Origin: Chitinophagaceae bacterium
Lineage (GTDB): Bacteria > Bacteroidota > Bacteroidia > Chitinophagales > Chitinophagaceae
Length of the DNA stretch: 64,000 nucleotides
Direction of reading: 5' to 3'
Assembly (NCBI GenBank): GCA_016721385.1
Contig: JADKIE010000001.1
Span: forward strand, 186,001-250,000
Shown in pieces: positions 1-7,953 of the stretch. Both the position numbers and the translations under genes were made by a program. Under the pieces are notes generated by a model that did not search any database, was not told the origin of the DNA, and saw only the letters and a program-made list of their open reading frames with translations. Position 1 is the stretch's first letter. Each line of letters opens with the position of its first letter.

Positions 1-298
1 CAACAGCTTTACCATTTAAATTGTTGCTAAATACAACAACAGTTGCACCTAATTGTGTAGCAGCATCTGCAATTACTTTGGTAACTACTTGTGCATCAAA
101 TTGAGTGGCAGCAGCTACTGTATGCACTTTTGTTATACCGTATTTTCCAAGGCTGCTTAAATCATCGGTAACATTACCTAACACAATACCTTGAGCAGTT
201 GTGCCTAAAAGCTTAGCCGTTTGCGCTGCATAAGAAGCAACTTCAAAAGCAGATTTCTTTAATTGGCCGTCTGTTAAATCTAAATATACTAATACCAT
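1..298 (-). CDS. etfA: electron transfer flavoprotein subunit alpha (N-terminal part)
   Basis: N-terminal 99 codons of an EtfA-like protein, starting at ATG 298 and cut by the window edge. The protein opens MVLVYLDLTDGQLKK and continues into a Rossmann-like region with repeated valine/alanine strands, as expected for the alpha subunit that binds FAD with EtfB. It lies 32 bp downstream of etfB on the same strand, so the two probably form one operon. In the cell the heterodimer collects electrons from acyl-CoA and related dehydrogenases and passes them to the quinone pool. Only the N-terminal domain is visible, so the FAD-binding C-terminal domain cannot be checked. Confidence 0.85.
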   Translation of the reverse strand, partial: MVLVYLDLTDGQLKKSAFEVASYAAQTAKLLGTTAQGIVLGNVTDDLSSLGKYGITKVHTVAAATQFDAQVVTKVIADAATQLGATVVVFSNNLNGKAV

Positions 299-330
299 AA
301 TAATGGATAATTTGTGAATGGATAATTTAA

Positions 331-1074
331 TTAAAACACTTTCGCTTCTTCATGAAGTAAACGAACTAATTCTTCAGGATTTTCCGCAGAAACTAATTTA
401 ACTCCTGCCTTTGCTGGTGGTAATTCAAAACCGGCAATATTTGTTAATGCATCTACTGCACTTGGTTCTACTACTTTTAATGGCTTTGTTCTTGCGCCCA
501 TAATACCTTTCATATTTGGTATACGCTGCTCTGCCATTCCTTTTTGACAACTAACTACTATTGGTAATGTTGCTTTGTTTGTTTCTTCGCCGCCTTCAAT
601 TTCTCTTACTACAGTGGCTGTTGAAGCTTCAATATCAAATTTTGTGGCTAAGGAAATAAAAGGCATATCCAGTAACTCTGCAAGCATACCTCCAATGGAT
701 GAACCATTATAATCAATCGTTTCTTTTCCGGTAAAAATTAAATCGTATGCACCCTCTTTAGCTACTGCTGCAATTTGGCTGGCAATATAATAACTATCGT
801 GGCTATTGGCATTTATACGTATAGCCTCATCGCCGCCAAGGGCAAGTGCCTTACGTATAATAGGTTCAGCATCTGCACCACCAACCGTTACCAAACTTAT
901 GGTTGCAGCAGCATTGGCTTCTTTAAGCTCAATTGCTCTTACTAAGGCAAACCATTCGTCGTACGGATTAATAATCCATTGCACTCCATCGGCAGCAAAC
1001 TTTGTGTTGTTATCCGCAAAAGCTATTTTTGCTGTTGTATCGGGTGTTTTACTTATACAAACTAAAATTTTCAT
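331..1074 (-). CDS. etfB: electron transfer flavoprotein subunit beta
   Basis: 247 aa, the normal length for EtfB. It begins MKILVCISKTPDTTAKI, typical of the family, and contains the YDLIFTGKETIDYNG stretch and the conserved SCQKGMAEQRIPNMKGIMGA region near residues 175-195, the beta-subunit signature that binds AMP. It is the first gene of an etfB-etfA operon. A promoter-like TATCTTTG lies 47 bp upstream of its start. The protein is cytoplasmic and acts in fatty-acid or amino-acid oxidation as an electron shuttle. The reading frame is intact. Confidence 0.93.
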   Translation of the reverse strand: MKILVCISKTPDTTAKIAFADNNTKFAADGVQWIINPYDEWFALVRAIELKEANAAATISLVTVGGADAEPIIRKALALGGDEAIRINANSHDSYYIASQIAAVAKEGAYDLIFTGKETIDYNGSSIGGMLAELLDMPFISLATKFDIEASTATVVREIEGGEETNKATLPIVVSCQKGMAEQRIPNMKGIMGARTKPLKVVEPSAVDALTNIAGFELPPAKAGVKLVSAENPEELVRLLHEEAKVF

Positions 1075-1120
1075 GAAGTAATTTTTGAAATTTTAAAACA
1101 AGTTGTTTATGCAACTAATA

Positions 1121-1128
1121 CAAAGATA
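1121..1128 (-). promoter_or_regulatory. candidate -7 box for etfBA
   Basis: TATCTTTG on the minus strand matches the Bacteroidota -7 consensus TAnnTTTG and lies 47 bp upstream of the etfB ATG. I see no clear TTG at the -33 spacing. Confidence 0.45.
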
Positions 1129-1166
1129 AGAGGTAAAATTAATATTTAAAAATTAATAATTAAAAT

Positions 1167-1478
1167 TTGAGCAGAATAGAAAAATTGTTACAATATTTAG
1201 CCGAAAACGATAAAGATAGTTTTTTGCAACATGCGCTGGCATTGGAGTACATTAAAATTGGCAATGATGAAGATGCCCGAAAATTGTTTAACGAAATATT
1301 GTTAAGAGAACCTACGTATATTGGTAGTTACTATCATTTGGGCAAACTTTTAGAACGGCAACAAAACATTGAAAAAGCCATTAAAGTTTATGAAAGAGGA
1401 ATGCTGGAAGCAAAAAAAGCAGGTGATATGCATAGTTACAATGAGTTGCAGGGTGCAAAAGAAGATGTGGAGGAGTAA
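1167..1478 (+). CDS. small tetratricopeptide-repeat protein
   Basis: 103 aa, starting from TTG with the alternating helix pattern of TPR motifs: LQYLAENDKDSFLQHALALEYIKIGNDEDARKLFNEIL, then YIGSYYHLGKLLERQQNIEKAIKVYERGM. About two and a half TPR units are present and there is no signal peptide, so it is probably a cytoplasmic scaffold. It lies 46 bp upstream of tilS on the same strand and diverges from etfB. No ATG is available near the N-terminus, which supports the TTG start. The specific partner is unknown. Confidence 0.75.
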   Translation: MSRIEKLLQYLAENDKDSFLQHALALEYIKIGNDEDARKLFNEILLREPTYIGSYYHLGKLLERQQNIEKAIKVYERGMLEAKKAGDMHSYNELQGAKEDVEE

Positions 1479-1524
1479 TTTGTTTTAAAGCTAAATCTGA
1501 GTTTTTTGTATTTTATAAAATGAC

Positions 1525-2865
1525 ATGAATCTATTAAAAAAATTTAAAGCCTACATTAATCAACATCAACTTTTTAACCCAAAAGATAAATTGCTTTTGG
1601 CTGTAAGTGGTGGTGTTGATAGTGTTGTGTTATGCCATTTATGCCACCAAGCCGGTTACAATTTTGAAATTGCTCATTGCAATTTTCAATTGAGAGGTGA
1701 AGAAAGCAATAGAGATGAAAATTATGTTAAAGACTTAGCTGCTAAATACCATGTACCTATTCATTGCAAAACTTTTAATACAACCGAAGAAGCCAAACTA
1801 CGTAAAACATCTATTGAAGAAACTGCCAGAGATTTGAGATATGAATGGTTTAATGAAATTCAAAATTCAAAACTAATAACTCAAAATTCATTCATTTTAA
1901 CGGGGCATCATGCTAATGACAATATTGAAACTGTATTAATGAATTTTTTTAGAGGCACGGGCATAAAGGGTATACGGGGCATTTTACCAAAACAAGGAAA
2001 AATTATTCGTCCGCTTTTATTTGCAAAAGGAAGTGAAATAGAACATTTTGCGGCCGAAAACAAATTAACATTTGTTACCGATGGCACTAATGCAAATAGC
2101 GATTACACTCGTAATTATTTTAGAAATGAGTTAATACCCGGCATACAAAAGATATATCCGCAAGTTGAAGAAAACCTGCAAAATAATATTGATCGTTTTA
2201 CCGATGCAGAGGTTTTATACAATCAAGCCCTTGGCTTACATAAAACAAAACTTTGCGAATTAAAAGGAAGCGAATTACATATTCCTGTACTTAAATTGGC
2301 AAAAACTAAACCATTACACACCATAGTTTATGAAATTGTAAAAGATTTTGGGTTTACTGCCTTGCAAACAAGCAATATCATTAATTTATTAGATGCCGAA
2401 AGTGGCAAGTACATTCAATCTACTACGCATAGAATTATTAGAAATAGAAAATGGTTAATCATCTCACCAAAAAATACTTTTGAAGCTGCCACTATTTTAA
2501 TTGAACAAAATGATAATACGATTAGTTACGAAAATGGTAAACTTGAGTTTAACAAATCAAACAAACTCTCCATTCACCAATCGCCATCCACTATTAGTTT
2601 AGATGCCTCAAAATTACTTATATCCCTATTACTGCGAAAATGGAAACAAGGCGATTATTTTTATCCTTTAGGAATGAAGCACAAGAAAAAATTGAGTCGT
2701 TTTTTTATAGATAATAAAATATCTATTTTAGAAAAAGAAAACATTTGGGTACTTGAAACCAATAAAAAAATACTTTGGGTTATTGGTATGCGTATAGATG
2801 AAAGGTTTAAAATTACAGAAAATACGAAAGAAGTGTTGGAAATAAGTTTTACTGCAAAAAACTAG
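1525..2865 (+). CDS. tilS: tRNA(Ile)-lysidine synthase
   Basis: 446 aa. The PP-loop motif SGGVDS is at residues 28-33 and the second conserved block, LTGHHANDNIETVLMNFFRGTGIKGIRGI, lies near residues 130-160. The enzyme ligates lysine to C34 of tRNA-Ile(CAU), changing both codon reading and charging identity, and uses ATP. The length includes the C-terminal substrate-binding domain (about 360-446, with the WKQGDYFYPLGMK motif). The frame is intact. Its 3' end overlaps the decayed rhomboid locus on the other strand. Confidence 0.95.
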   Translation: MNLLKKFKAYINQHQLFNPKDKLLLAVSGGVDSVVLCHLCHQAGYNFEIAHCNFQLRGEESNRDENYVKDLAAKYHVPIHCKTFNTTEEAKLRKTSIEETARDLRYEWFNEIQNSKLITQNSFILTGHHANDNIETVLMNFFRGTGIKGIRGILPKQGKIIRPLLFAKGSEIEHFAAENKLTFVTDGTNANSDYTRNYFRNELIPGIQKIYPQVEENLQNNIDRFTDAEVLYNQALGLHKTKLCELKGSELHIPVLKLAKTKPLHTIVYEIVKDFGFTALQTSNIINLLDAESGKYIQSTTHRIIRNRKWLIISPKNTFEAATILIEQNDNTISYENGKLEFNKSNKLSIHQSPSTISLDASKLLISLLLRKWKQGDYFYPLGMKHKKKLSRFFIDNKISILEKENIWVLETNKKILWVIGMRIDERFKITENTKEVLEISFTAKN

Positions 2866-3131
2866 GATGCGTTATTTTTTCCATAAATATTTTTACAGAA
2901 TCGGGGTAAGCAATAATCATAAATGCAATGCCATAAAGTAAAAATTAAATGCCCCGTATCTTTATGAATAAAGCCCGAGCTTAAAAATCTATACCATTGT
3001 TTATGCTCCTTAACAGTAACCGGATGAAAAATAAGTTTGTTTAATAAATCATTATTACTAAAACATGCAAAGGAAATAATACAACTAACGGCAATTATTA
3101 TAAGGGTTATAGGGAATTCATTAAAATTCAT
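2849..3131 (-). pseudogene. rhomboid family protease, internally deleted
   Basis: The N-terminal half reads like a Bacteroidota rhomboid: MNFNEFPITLIIIAVSCIISF, a first membrane helix, then WYRFLSSGFIHKDTGHLIF, the conserved entry into helix 2. After HLIF the frame becomes nonsense and stops at 2862. In another frame the same DNA reads LYGIAFMIIAYPDSVKIFMEK and ends at TAA 2849-2851, which looks like a rhomboid's last membrane helix and C-terminus. The middle, about 100 residues with the catalytic GxS serine and histidine, is absent. I infer an internal deletion that fused the two ends out of frame. The tail overlaps the end of tilS by 17 bp. Confidence 0.65.
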
Positions 3132-3142
3132 AAAATATTTTT

Positions 3143-3616
3143 TTACTGATGATGGTATTTTTCATTCTTATTAATTGTACAAGCCCGGTAAACCTGTTCC
3201 GCTAAGATAAGTCTTACCAATTGATGCGGAAAAACTAAATTAGATAAACTCCATTTAAAATTTGCCCTTGTTAGTACATCATTACTAACGCCATAAGCAC
3301 CGCCAATTAAAAATATAATTTGCTTGGTACTATCATTGGTACGTTGTTGTATTAAATTGGCTAAGTCTTCGCTGTGCAAATTTTTGCCCCGTTCATCTAA
3401 TAAAATCAAATAATCCTCTTTATGCAAAAGATTATTAATAATCTTTCCTTCATCCACTTTTAAATCTTCGGAAGTTAAAACTGCAGCATTCTTAGATGTA
3501 GGAATAATTTTCCAATCAACTTTGTAATAATGGCTAATGCGTTTAGTGAAAAGAGCTACACCTTCATCTACATAAGGTTCATTTTTTTTTCCTATGCTCC
3601 AAAATTGTATTTGCAT
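3143..3616 (-). CDS. rlmH: 23S rRNA (pseudouridine1915-N3)-methyltransferase RlmH
   Basis: 157 aa, the family length. It shows the SPOUT trefoil-knot motif FLIGGAYGVS (about residues 102-111) and the C-terminal LVFPHQLVRLILAEQVYRA helix that completes the knot and dimer interface; YLILLDERGK is also conserved. The enzyme methylates pseudouridine 1915 in helix 69 of 23S rRNA on assembled 70S ribosomes, using SAM. It sits downstream of tRNA-Arg with a strong terminator between them, so it probably has its own promoter. The frame is intact. Confidence 0.95.
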   Translation of the reverse strand: MQIQFWSIGKKNEPYVDEGVALFTKRISHYYKVDWKIIPTSKNAAVLTSEDLKVDEGKIINNLLHKEDYLILLDERGKNLHSEDLANLIQQRTNDSTKQIIFLIGGAYGVSNDVLTRANFKWSLSNLVFPHQLVRLILAEQVYRACTINKNEKYHHQ

Positions 3617-3627
3617 GTGGTAAAAAT

Positions 3628-3661
3628 AAAAAAGAGATTACAATATTTGTAATCTCTTTTT
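3628..3661 (-). terminator. terminator of tRNA-Arg
   Basis: Inverted repeat AAAGAGATTACAA / TTGTAATCTCTTT with a 3-nt loop and T runs on both sides, starting 2 nt past the tRNA-Arg 3' end. Symmetric, so it could work both ways. Confidence 0.85.
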
Positions 3662-3662
3662 G

Positions 3663-3736
3663 TGACCTCGTTAGGATTCAAACCTAAAACCTTCTGATCC
3701 GTAGTCAGATGCTCTATTCAGTTGAGCTACGAAACC
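3663..3736 (-). tRNA. tRNA-Arg (anticodon ACG)
   Basis: 74-nt cloverleaf. The anticodon stem TCTGA/TCAGA encloses CTACGGA, anticodon ACG. The D-stem is GCTC/GAGC and the T-arm is TTAGG-TTTGAAT-CCTAA. The acceptor stem GGTTTCG/CGAGGTC pairs with three G-U wobbles. The CCA end is not encoded. It has a textbook promoter and its own terminator, so it is a single-gene transcription unit. Confidence 0.93.
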
Positions 3737-3754
3737 ATTTCCCTTTTGGGGCTG

Positions 3755-3784
3755 CAAATATACAATTTTATGGCATTTAAGCAA
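3755..3784 (-). promoter_or_regulatory. promoter of tRNA-Arg
   Basis: On the minus strand TTTG (3782-3785) is followed by 19 bp and TATATTTG (3755-3762), an exact match to the Bacteroidota consensus TTG-N19-21-TAnnTTTG. The box is followed by CAGCCCCAAA, a C-rich start region also seen at other translation-gene promoters here. Confidence 0.85.
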
Positions 3785-3785
3785 A

Positions 3786-4898
3786 CTAAATACCTGTTAA
3801 AAAACTATTGTGAATCAAATCTACCACATCAACAAGGCTATTTGTTTCGGAATACACTTTTAGCTGCCTGTCGGCACCTGTGCCCTGCTCCATCATTTTA
3901 TGAACATTAGCTACTGCATGGCGGCTGCCTAAATGCGGCACTACATCATCAATAAAATCAAGCAGTTCGTAAATTAAAATTCGTGTATTTACCTCACTTT
4001 CTTTTCCAAAATCTATCAGGCTTCCATCAATTCCGTAACGCCCAGCCCTCCATTTATTTTCATTTATAAGTGCCCGGGAGTACATCATAAAATTAAGGTT
4101 TTGCGTACGCAGCTTATAAATTTTGGCACAAATGGCCTGAAATAATGCGGCAATTGTGATCGTTTCCTGTACTGTCATTGGTACATCACAAATTCTGAAT
4201 TCAACGGTATTAAAAAAAGGATGTACCCTTAAATCCCACCATATTTTTTTAGCATTATCAATGCAATTGGTTTTAACCAACAGCTTTACATAATTATCAT
4301 AGGCTTCTATACTTTCAAAATAATCGGGTATACCTGTACGTGGAAATTTATCAAAAACCTTCGTTCTAAAAGATTTATAACCTGTTGTTCTTCCTTCCCA
4401 AAAAGGAGAGTTGGTACTTAACGCATAAATATGTGGCAAAAAATAACGGGCACTGTTAGCAATATGTATAGCCATTTCCCTGTTTTCCATACCTACATGC
4501 ACATGTAAGCCAAAAATTAAATTACTACGGGCAGCTTCATGCAACTCATTTACAATTTCATTGTAACGCACATGTTCGGTAATTAACTGGCTTTCCCAAT
4601 GGCTAAAAGGATGTGTGCCACTTGCACCAACCCAAAGTCCAAGGTTATCTGCAATGCCGCTTATGGTTTTCCTTAGCGTACCTACATCCATAAAAGCCTC
4701 ATCCACATCCTGGCAAATATCTGTACCCACCTCTACTACAGCCTGGTGCATTTCTGCTTTTACTTTATCCTTAATCACTTTTTGTCCTTCCTGTACAATT
4801 TTTTGTTCATGACTTTTTAGCTCTCTGCTAGTAGGGTCAATAACCATGTATTCCTCCTCTACGCCAAGTGTAAAATGTTTGTATGATAAGTTTGCCAT
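3786..4898 (-). CDS. GCS2-family carboxylate-amine ligase (YbdK-like)
   Basis: 370 aa, typical of the glutamate-cysteine ligase type 2 family. Visible motifs are TLGVEEEYMVIDP (residues 10-22, catalytic glutamates), GASGTHPFSHW (about 90-100), FGLHVHVGM (about 130-138) and the C-terminal LGSRHAVANVHKMM. The family joins an amino acid to the gamma-carboxylate of glutamate, or catalyses related ATP-dependent ligations; YbdK members have only weak glutamate-cysteine ligase activity and their true substrates are often unknown. Next to an ATP-grasp gene 81 bp away on the same strand and a divergent esterase, it looks like part of a small amide-metabolite pathway. The frame is intact. Confidence 0.88.
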   Translation of the reverse strand: MANLSYKHFTLGVEEEYMVIDPTSRELKSHEQKIVQEGQKVIKDKVKAEMHQAVVEVGTDICQDVDEAFMDVGTLRKTISGIADNLGLWVGASGTHPFSHWESQLITEHVRYNEIVNELHEAARSNLIFGLHVHVGMENREMAIHIANSARYFLPHIYALSTNSPFWEGRTTGYKSFRTKVFDKFPRTGIPDYFESIEAYDNYVKLLVKTNCIDNAKKIWWDLRVHPFFNTVEFRICDVPMTVQETITIAALFQAICAKIYKLRTQNLNFMMYSRALINENKWRAGRYGIDGSLIDFGKESEVNTRILIYELLDFIDDVVPHLGSRHAVANVHKMMEQGTGADRQLKVYSETNSLVDVVDLIHNSFLTGI

Positions 4899-4904
4899 GT
4901 TAGT

Positions 4905-4935
4905 ATTTATAAATTATAAGTTATAAATTATGAGT
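4905..4935. repeat. short AT-rich intergenic direct repeat
   Basis: Imperfect tandem copies of TTATAAATTATAAG lie between the ATP-grasp and GCS2 genes. Similar short repeats occur at 299-330 (ATGGATAATTT twice) and upstream of rpoC. No function is evident. Confidence 0.5.
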
Positions 4936-4979
4936 TTAGGATATGCATTAAAAAATCAGTTGTATAAAAATTCCTAATT

Positions 4980-5942
4980 TTAATTGATATTAATACAATT
5001 TTTCTTTAGTAACACTTCTTTTAATGTATTCTCCCACGTAGCATTATCTTTATCAGCATCATTTTCCAACGCTTTTTCAATAGCATAATTGGCTAATGCT
5101 TCTACCACCCAATCAAAATTTTCCTGACCTACACTGGTAACTTCGGCATCCGGAGCCGGGTTGCAAAAATCAATAGCATAAGGCACTCCATTTCTTACAG
5201 CTAATTCTACTGTATTAAAATCGTACCCTAAGTAATTACAAATTCGAAGCACTATGTCTTCCATTTCTTTATACTTTTCCGGCGTAGGTTTAAAATCGGC
5301 TACGTATCTTAGGTGGTGTGGGTTACGAGGTTCGTAGGGCATAATGCGTACATGCTTACGGCCAATACAGTAACAACGATAATATTCTTCAAACTTAATT
5401 TCTTCTTGCAGCATCATTACCAATTGCTCAGTTTCGGCATGTTTTTCAAAAAACTCCTCAATGCTGTTTAACTGGTATACACTTTTCCATCCTCCGCCGG
5501 CAAAGGGTTTCATATAAGCAGGGAAACCTATGTATTTAAAAATACCTTCCCAATCTAACGGGTAAGCCAAATTAGAGAAAGAGGCATCACTGGTATCGGT
5601 TGGCAATTCTTTACTTGGCAGTAACACCGTTTTAGGAACAGGCACTCCTATTTTTGTAGCCAAGCAATTATTAAAAAACTTTTCATCGGCACTCCACCAA
5701 AAAGGATTATTTATAACTGTAGTGCCGCACAATGCTGCATTTTTTAAATACGCTCTGTAAAAAGGAACATCTTGCGATATTCTATCAAAAATTACAGCAT
5801 AACCACTTGGTTCGCCTTGCATAACTTTATCAATACTTACCGGTTCGGCTATAATACCAGGTACATTTTTACTGTTAACCCTTGCAACAAAAGCTTCCGG
5901 AAAACTTCTTTCTTTACCAAATAACATTCCTATTTTCTTCAT
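4980..5942 (-). CDS. ATP-grasp ligase of unknown substrate
   Basis: 320 aa. It has the layout of an ATP-grasp amide ligase: an N-terminal pre-ATP domain (KKIGMLFGKERSFPEAF), a nucleotide-binding block MKPFAGGGWKSVYQL near residue 140, LQEEIKFEEYYRCYCIG near 175, and a metal-binding C-terminal block NTVELAVRNGVPYAIDFCNPAPDAE near 245-265. It is not glutathione synthetase or D-Ala-D-Ala ligase by sequence. It is transcribed toward the GCS2 ligase and diverges from an esterase. Such GCS2/ATP-grasp pairs have been predicted to build small peptide-like amides; the product here is unknown. The frame is intact. Confidence 0.72.
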   Translation of the reverse strand: MKKIGMLFGKERSFPEAFVARVNSKNVPGIIAEPVSIDKVMQGEPSGYAVIFDRISQDVPFYRAYLKNAALCGTTVINNPFWWSADEKFFNNCLATKIGVPVPKTVLLPSKELPTDTSDASFSNLAYPLDWEGIFKYIGFPAYMKPFAGGGWKSVYQLNSIEEFFEKHAETEQLVMMLQEEIKFEEYYRCYCIGRKHVRIMPYEPRNPHHLRYVADFKPTPEKYKEMEDIVLRICNYLGYDFNTVELAVRNGVPYAIDFCNPAPDAEVTSVGQENFDWVVEALANYAIEKALENDADKDNATWENTLKEVLLKKNCININ

Positions 5943-6091
5943 AAATGCAGTTTTAAAGTTTTTAATAATTACTTATTCAAATATATTTTTTCGTATCCAA
6001 TAAAAAAAATATTGTTTAGTTCTTACTTTTTGGGGTACAAAATCCTTTGATAAAAGTTTTATACACCCTAAAATCAAAGCATTTCTTTGCT

Positions 6092-6099
6092 TATTTTTG
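6092..6099 (+). promoter_or_regulatory. candidate -7 box of the esterase gene
   Basis: TATTTTTG lies only 5 bp upstream of the ATG at 6105, which would make the transcript almost leaderless. No TTG at the right spacing, so support is modest. Confidence 0.35.
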
Positions 6100-6104
6100 T
6101 TGAT

Positions 6105-6932
6105 ATGACGAATGTGCAATTGAAGACACTTATTACCGAAAATCACACTATTTCTTCTACCTATTTATTAAGAGACGTTAAAGTTGATTGTTACCTTCCT
6201 GCAATAAACAATCCTTCTCAACTAAGTTTATTGTTGGTAAATGACGGGCAAGATTTGGTTACAATGAAATTTGATAAAATTTTAGATACCCTTTACCAGC
6301 ATGATGATATAATGCCTGTTTTGTGCGTTGGCATTCATTGCTCCACTGATAGAAAAAATGAATATGGCACTGCAAAATATTTAGATTATAAAGGAAGAGG
6401 CGCTAAAGCTGCTTTATTTAATCATTTTGTATTTGAAGAATTATTACCTTTTATAAGAAAAACTTATCAAATTACATCTTTTAAAGAAAAAGCCTATGCA
6501 GGTTTTTCGTTGGGTGGATTATGTGCATTAGATATTGTGTGGAACCATGCAATGGAATTTACAAAAGTGGGTGTTTTTAGCGGCTCGTTATGGTGGAGAG
6601 ATAAAGACCAGGAAGATGAAGATTTTAATGAAGATACCGACAGAATAATGCACCGGCAAATACGGGAAGGAAAGTGTGCTCCCTGGCTACAATTCTTTTT
6701 TGAAGTAGGCACACAAGATGAAACTGCCGATAGAAACAACAATGGAGTTATTGATGCAATAGACGATACTGTTAGCCTCATAGATGAATTAGAAAAATTG
6801 GGGTACAACGCAAAGCATTCCATTAAATATGTTGAATTAAAAGATGGCCGGCATGATGTACCAACCTGGGCAAATGCATTCCCCACTTTTTTAAAATGGG
6901 GTTGGGGTGTGGAGAAAGAGGTGATGGATTAA
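6105..6932 (+). CDS. putative esterase (alpha/beta hydrolase, esterase D/Fes-like)
   Basis: 275 aa from ATG 6105; a TTG 18 bp earlier could start it but has no better context. The nucleophile elbow GFSLGG (about residues 134-139) fits the GxSxG motif of the putative-esterase family. A DGRHDVPTWANAFPTFLKWGWG tail supplies the likely catalytic histidine, and SLLLVNDGQDL follows an N-terminal beta strand. The gene is divergent from the ATP-grasp/GCS2 pair with about 160 bp between starts, so it may trim or release a product of those ligases. No signal peptide: cytoplasmic. The frame is intact. Confidence 0.75.
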   Translation: MTNVQLKTLITENHTISSTYLLRDVKVDCYLPAINNPSQLSLLLVNDGQDLVTMKFDKILDTLYQHDDIMPVLCVGIHCSTDRKNEYGTAKYLDYKGRGAKAALFNHFVFEELLPFIRKTYQITSFKEKAYAGFSLGGLCALDIVWNHAMEFTKVGVFSGSLWWRDKDQEDEDFNEDTDRIMHRQIREGKCAPWLQFFFEVGTQDETADRNNNGVIDAIDDTVSLIDELEKLGYNAKHSIKYVELKDGRHDVPTWANAFPTFLKWGWGVEKEVMD

Positions 6933-6966
6933 TTTATGTTTCCAAACTAATTGTTTTGTTTTAGTG

Positions 6967-7953
6967 TTACAACAGATGTTTACAATCGGCAACTAACTGC
7001 TCTTTGTTAATAGCCGCTGTGCCTACCTCTTCGCAAACAATACCGCCGGCAATGTTTGCGACATCTGCCATTAGCTTAACATTTTTTGTAGCAGCATATA
7101 CAAGCGATGCTACTGCTATAACAGTATCTCCGGCTCCACTAACATCTGCTATGTTTCTTATGTGGGTAGGTATTATACTGGCTTCGTTACCATTATTATA
7201 AAAAACACCCTTTTCTGATAAAGTAATTAAAGAAATACTGTGTTGCAGTTTTTCCTTTAACAAAAGATGAACATCTTTCAACAAATTAATATCTGCCCCG
7301 TCTCTCAAAATATTTAATCCGTCTTTTACTTCTTTTAAATTAGGTTTAAAAATATCTACCCCTTTATAAGCAAAGAAATTTTTTCGTTTAGGATCAACAG
7401 CGGTTAAAATATTTTGATATTTACAAATGGCAATAATTTTATGGATGCAATTTTCGGTTAAAACACCTTTATTATAATCTTCTAAAATAACAATATCGGG
7501 ATTTTCGGCAGCTACATAATTTTCAAATGCATACATTAATTTATCTTCGTCGGCAATTGTTATATCGTTTGATAGCTCTGCATCTAACCGCATCATGTGC
7601 TGATTGCGGCTAATAATTCTGATTTTATTGGTTGTAATTCTATCGGTGCTATTAACCAAATATTTTATTCCAATATTATTCTCTTTTAATAGGCTTGCTA
7701 ATTGCTCACCATCATCATCTTTACCTAACACAGAAATTATATTTACCGTAGCGCCCAACGAAACAAGGTTTAAGGCTACATTACCTGCACCGCCTATACG
7801 TTGCTCCTTTTTAGTAACTGCTACAACAGGTACAGGCGCTTCCGGCGAAATTCTGTCTACGTTACCCCACCAATACGTGTCAAGCATTAAATCGCCAACT
7901 ACAGCAACTTTTATTGTTGTAAAGTCTTGAAATAATTTATCAAAATCCATCAT
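6967..7953 (-). CDS. hldA: D-glycero-beta-D-manno-heptose-7-phosphate kinase
   Basis: 328 aa PfkB-family sugar kinase closest to HldE domain I / RfaE1. Visible are the N-terminal GDLMLDTYWWGNVDRISPEAPVPV signature, the IGGAGNVALNL substrate loop (about 53-63) and the C-terminal DVSGAGDTV anion hole with catalytic Asp (about 270-278). It phosphorylates heptose-7-phosphate in ADP-heptose synthesis for lipopolysaccharide. There is no cytidylyltransferase domain, so it corresponds to the separate kinase. Its ATG overlaps the permease stop (TAATG), implying translational coupling. The frame is intact. Confidence 0.85.
   Translation of the reverse strand: MMDFDKLFQDFTTIKVAVVGDLMLDTYWWGNVDRISPEAPVPVVAVTKKEQRIGGAGNVALNLVSLGATVNIISVLGKDDDGEQLASLLKENNIGIKYLVNSTDRITTNKIRIISRNQHMMRLDAELSNDITIADEDKLMYAFENYVAAENPDIVILEDYNKGVLTENCIHKIIAICKYQNILTAVDPKRKNFFAYKGVDIFKPNLKEVKDGLNILRDGADINLLKDVHLLLKEKLQHSISLITLSEKGVFYNNGNEASIIPTHIRNIADVSGAGDTVIAVASLVYAATKNVKLMADVANIAGGIVCEEVGTAAINKEQLVADCKHLL

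Noticed and set aside
806..1081. 91-aa plus-strand ORF over etfB
   Set aside because: Antisense shadow of a conserved gene, with no family features.
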